Shown here piece after piece: positions 6,442 through 8,314 of a stretch of 8,314 bases of DNA. Position 1 is the first letter of the stretch. Each line of letters starts with the position of its first letter. Made by a program: the position numbers and the translations under genes. This DNA comes from Candidatus Ruminimicrobiellum caprinum (GTDB taxonomy: Bacteria > Elusimicrobiota > Endomicrobiia > Endomicrobiales > Endomicrobiaceae): positions 1 through 8,314 of the forward strand of contig JAFPUA010000029.1 of NCBI GenBank assembly GCA_017413305.1, read 5' to 3'. The notes below the pieces were generated by a model. The model was not told where the DNA came from. It did not search any database and was given only the letters and a program-made list of their open reading frames with translations.

Positions 6442-7152
6442 GTGGCTTCAATAGAACAAATTGATTTATCAAAGTTGCCGAAACATATTGCAATAATTAT
6501 GGACGGCAACGGCAGATGGGCAAAAAAGAAATTGATGCCCAGACTATTTGGACATACTAATGGGGTCAAAACCGTAAAGAATATAGTTGAGTTTGCAAGA
6601 AAGCTTAATATACGGGTTTTGACCCTGTATGCTTTTTCTACGGAAAATTGGCAGCGTCCCGAAGAAGAAGTTTCAGGTCTTATGAAACTTCTAAAGTTGT
6701 ATTTAAAACAAGAGCTTGATAGTATGATAAAAAACGATATTTCGCTTAAAGTTATAGGTGATATATCAAAGATACCAACTGATATTCAAGCTGATATTAA
6801 AAATGCAATAGAAAAGACTAAAAATAATAAAGCTCTTATTTTAAATATTGCTTTAAATTATGGTTCTCGACAAGAAATTTTAAGAGCCTGTAAAATATTA
6901 ATAGATAAGGGAATAAAAGATCCTACGGAAAAAGATTTTTCTGATTGTTTATATACTAAAAATATTCCGGATCCAGATTTATTAATAAGAACATCAGGGG
7001 AAAAAAGAATTTCAAATTTTTTGTTGTGGCAGATAGCTTATTCGGAAATATATGTTACGGATGTTTTATGGCCGGATTTTTCTGAGGAAGAATTTATAAA
7101 AGCAATTTTAGATTATCAGAAGCGTGAGCGCCGCTTCGGCAAAATTGCATAG
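6442..7152 (+). CDS. uppS: Isoprenyl transferase, probable undecaprenyl diphosphate synthase
   Basis: The 236-residue protein belongs to the cis-prenyltransferases that extend farnesyl diphosphate with isopentenyl diphosphate to make the lipid carrier for peptidoglycan. Key motifs are intact: IAIIMDGNGRWAKKK with catalytic Asp21, FGHTNGVKTV, LYAFSTENWQRP (residues 62-73), the ALNYGSRQEI block, and RTSGEKRISNFLLWQIAYSE with Arg183, Arg189, Ser191 and Glu202 for diphosphate and Mg binding, then VLWPDF and RERRFG. The start is GTG 6442, giving MASIEQIDLSKLPKHIAIIM. No good Shine-Dalgarno precedes it, only AAGAAA just upstream, so translation probably depends on ribosomes finishing the ferredoxin. 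TTG 6472 is a possible later start but would leave a shorter N-terminus than usual. The product chain length is inferred from the operon. Confidence 0.96.
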   Translation: MASIEQIDLSKLPKHIAIIMDGNGRWAKKKLMPRLFGHTNGVKTVKNIVEFARKLNIRVLTLYAFSTENWQRPEEEVSGLMKLLKLYLKQELDSMIKNDISLKVIGDISKIPTDIQADIKNAIEKTKNNKALILNIALNYGSRQEILRACKILIDKGIKDPTEKDFSDCLYTKNIPDPDLLIRTSGEKRISNFLLWQIAYSEIYVTDVLWPDFSEEEFIKAILDYQKRERRFGKIA

Positions 7153-7156
7153 AGGT

Positions 7157-7183
7157 GTCATCCCGGACTCGATCAGGGATCTC
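7157..7183. repeat. GC-rich imperfect palindrome resembling a dispersed intergenic repeat
   Basis: The element starts GTCATCCCGGACTC. ATCCC (7160-7164) pairs with GGGAT (7176-7180), with two further pairs inside after a G-A mismatch. It strongly resembles the GTCATCCCGGACTTGATC-type palindrome that I recall scattered between genes in many unrelated bacteria; here one arm position departs from perfect symmetry. It begins 4 nt after the uppS stop and is markedly richer in GC than its surroundings. It has no following T-run, so it is not an obvious terminator. Confidence 0.6.
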
Positions 7184-7204
7184 GTAGTTGCCGTTTCGTC
7201 GTTT

Positions 7205-7239
7205 ATTGTACATTGTACATTATAAATTATAAATTGGAG
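7205..7239 (+). repeat. 7-nt periodic repeat running into the cdsA Shine-Dalgarno
   Basis: Five consecutive 7-mers read ATTGTAC, ATTGTAC, ATTATAA, ATTATAA and ATTGGAG. The last supplies GGAG (7236-7239), the Shine-Dalgarno 6 nt before the cdsA ATG at 7246. The stretch is low in complexity and could have grown by slippage. Confidence 0.65.
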
Positions 7240-7245
7240 TTTATT

Positions 7246-8028
7246 ATGTTATTGCCAAGAATTTTAACAGCATTAGTCGGAATACCTGTAGTTTTAGCAT
7301 GTATATTTTATGGCGGACTGCCTTTTCAAATTATGTTTTTTGTTGTAGTTTTGTTTTCCGTCATGGAATTTTTCTCTATAACAAAAAAATATAAACCTAT
7401 AGGAATCTTAGGTGTATTGGCTGCAATAATATTTTATTTAGCGCTTAATGCTGATTTTTATGTTAATGAAATAGTTATTGTAACAATATTTTTAATTTTC
7501 TTTTTTGCAATGGCAAGAAAAAATGTGGAAAATATTTCTTCATCGATAGCAGTTACATGTTTTGGAACATTTTTTATAACATGGGCTTTGTTTCATATGG
7601 TGCTTATAAGAGATATTCCCAAATATGGTATGCATTATATAATTTTTCTCTTTGTTAATGTTTGGATGCTTGATACAGGAGCGTATTTTATCGGTAAAAA
7701 GTTTGGTAAACATAAGCTTGCATCTGTTATCAGTCCTAAAAAAACTATTGAAGGAGCTATAGCTGGTGTAGTAACTGCAATACTTGTTTCACTTGCTTAT
7801 AGATATTTATTTTTACAAGATGTTATAACAAATAATCAAGCAATAATCTATGGATTGGTTATCTCTTTCGTCGGACAATTTTCTGATCTTGCAGAATCGC
7901 TTTTCAAAAGGGACTGCAACATAAAAGATTCCGGTAACATTTTGCCCGGGCATGGCGGAATGTTAGATCGTTTTGATTCATATCTGTTTGTCGCCCCGAT
8001 GTTTTATTATATTATTGCTATATTCTAA
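7246..8028 (+). CDS. cdsA: Phosphatidate cytidylyltransferase (CDP-diacylglycerol synthase)
   Basis: From ATG 7246 the protein has 260 residues. It is an integral membrane enzyme making CDP-diacylglycerol from CTP and phosphatidic acid, the precursor of all phospholipids. About eight or nine hydrophobic segments can be seen, beginning with ILTALVGIPVVLACIFY and ending with YLFVAPMFYYIIAIF. The family signature is complete at residues 218-244: Ser218, Lys221-Arg222, Lys227-Asp228, Gly230, Pro234, His236-Gly237-Gly238 and Asp241-Arg242 with Asp244. The upstream conserved DTGAYFIGKKFGKHKL and SPKKTIEGAIAG blocks are also present. ATG 7246, with GGAG 6 nt upstream, is preferred over an in-frame TTG at 7213, which would add 11 residues lying in the repeat ladder. 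Pairing uppS with cdsA is a very common arrangement; dxr often follows but is not seen here. Confidence 0.97.
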   Translation: MLLPRILTALVGIPVVLACIFYGGLPFQIMFFVVVLFSVMEFFSITKKYKPIGILGVLAAIIFYLALNADFYVNEIVIVTIFLIFFFAMARKNVENISSSIAVTCFGTFFITWALFHMVLIRDIPKYGMHYIIFLFVNVWMLDTGAYFIGKKFGKHKLASVISPKKTIEGAIAGVVTAILVSLAYRYLFLQDVITNNQAIIYGLVISFVGQFSDLAESLFKRDCNIKDSGNILPGHGGMLDRFDSYLFVAPMFYYIIAIF

Positions 8029-8029
8029 C

Positions 8030-8146
8030 GAAAAAACAGCAAATTTTGGACTACAATATTGAAACTCGCAAACTTATGTACCGTTGCACTTATGTACACC
8101 GCGTTTGCGAGTTTCTTCATTTCGTCACAAACTTAGCTGTTTTTTC
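8030..8146. repeat. 117-nt nested inverted repeat downstream of cdsA, possible terminator or mobile palindrome
   Basis: The outer arms GAAAAAACAGC (8030-8040) and GCTGTTTTTTC (8136-8146) are perfect 11-bp complements. The inner arms GAAACTCGCAAAC (8061-8073) and GTTTGCGAGTTTC (8103-8115) are perfect 13-bp complements. The two segments between outer and inner arms are both 20 nt and partly pair (TTTG with CAAA, GAC with GTC). The terminal loop is 29 nt. The element starts 2 nt after the cdsA stop. The A-run/T-run on the outer arms gives the look of a bidirectional terminator, but the long loop and symmetry also fit a small palindromic mobile element. No target-site duplication is visible. Confidence 0.6.
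8072..8097. repeat. 10-bp direct repeat in the loop of the nested palindrome
   Basis: ACTTATGTAC occurs at 8072-8081 and again at 8088-8097, a 16-nt period, inside or at the edge of the loop between the 13-bp inner arms. Confidence 0.7.
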
Positions 8147-8314
8147 TGTATCCTCTCGTTATCTGATACTCTTTCGTAAACTTTTAAAATCTTTCTTCGG
8201 ATGATTTGCCCCTGCAATGTGGCAAACATTCTGCGCAACATCTAGTCGCTTAGAAATTGCAATCATATTTATTATGCTATTTCTAAATGATATCTTTTCC
8301 TATTTGTTTTCTAC
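8147..8314. other. Unassigned 3' tail with no recognised gene
   Basis: No + strand frame here looks coding. On the - strand a 35-codon frame runs from ATG 8266 to TAA 8159, reading MIAISKRLDVAQNV and ending KDFKSLRKSIR. It lacks a Shine-Dalgarno, has an in-frame stop upstream at 8300-8302, and I do not recognise it. An 8-bp inverted repeat, TTAGAAAT (8250-8257) with ATTTCTAA (8279-8286), plus an inner GCA/TGC pairing, lies in the last part. The stretch 8147-8250 looks somewhat richer in GC than the window average. It may hold a gene remnant, but this is not established. Confidence 0.4.

Noticed and set aside
1615..6493. Antisense open frames inside ptsI, rpsB, tsf, pyrH, frr and the ferredoxin/uppS region
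   Set aside because: All lie opposite strongly recognised genes, show no family features of their own, and are expected by-products of the codon use on the + strand.
7119..7137. GC-rich 6-bp hairpin GAAGCG/CGCTTC at the end of uppS as a terminator
   Set aside because: It lies within the codons of the conserved C-terminal RERRFG motif and has no T-run after it.
7206..7233. Promoter for cdsA: TTGTAC, 16 nt, TATAAA
   Set aside because: The hexamers are a by-product of the AT-rich repeat ladder, the -35 matches poorly, and transcription would start about 6 nt before the ATG, downstream of the Shine-Dalgarno.
7213..7245. In-frame 5' extension of cdsA from TTG 7213
   Set aside because: The extension lies in the 7-nt repeat ladder, has no Shine-Dalgarno, and would add a polar stretch before the expected N-terminal membrane segment.
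8024..8119. 31-codon - strand frame beginning MKKLANAVYISATVHKF across the palindrome
   Set aside because: It covers the inverted repeat itself, has no ribosome binding site, and overlaps the cdsA stop; most likely a by-product of the repeat.

Overview
This is an AT-rich bacterial window in which every recognisable gene runs on the + strand. It holds the end of a phosphotransferase (PTS) operon, a complete translation/envelope operon, and a short gene-poor tail. AGA dominates the Arg codons and no in-frame TGA is needed. A clostridial-type 2[4Fe-4S] ferredoxin, a mannose-family PTS of the type I associate with deltaproteobacteria and Elusimicrobiota, and the gene order rpsB-tsf-pyrH-frr-uppS-cdsA suggest an anaerobe. 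An Elusimicrobiota (Endomicrobium-like) source is my best guess, with Clostridia as the alternative; this is inference from memory, not a search.

Region 1 (1-3130) is a tightly packed PTS operon: the 3' part of a membrane IIC gene, IID, HPr (ptsH) and enzyme I (ptsI). The genes overlap or lie within 2 nt of each other. Enzyme I takes phosphate from PEP and passes it to HPr; the mannose-type permease, whose IIA and IIB partners would lie upstream of the window, is the expected user.

Region 2 (3131-3297) holds a plausible sigma70-type promoter and a roughly 125-nt rpsB leader. The leader is tiled with complementary segments: a 7-bp hairpin at the expected transcript start, a 6-bp helix enclosing a bulged hairpin, and a third hairpin just before the ribosome binding site. 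One arm of the middle hairpin can pair instead with the rpsB Shine-Dalgarno sequence. This is the best candidate for an undescribed regulatory element here.

Region 3 (3298-8028) encodes ribosomal protein S2, elongation factor Ts, UMP kinase, ribosome recycling factor, a 57-residue ferredoxin, undecaprenyl diphosphate synthase and CDP-diacylglycerol synthase. It therefore joins translation, pyrimidine nucleotide supply and envelope lipid synthesis. The ferredoxin is an unexpected member and lies in the same frame as uppS, six bases upstream of its start. Between uppS and cdsA lie a GC-rich palindromic repeat and a ladder of 7-nt repeats that runs into the cdsA Shine-Dalgarno.

Region 4 (8029-8314) has no recognised gene. 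It starts with a 117-nt nested inverted repeat (11-bp outer arms, 13-bp inner arms) whose loop carries two copies of a 10-bp direct repeat. The dxr gene that often follows cdsA is not seen before the window ends.
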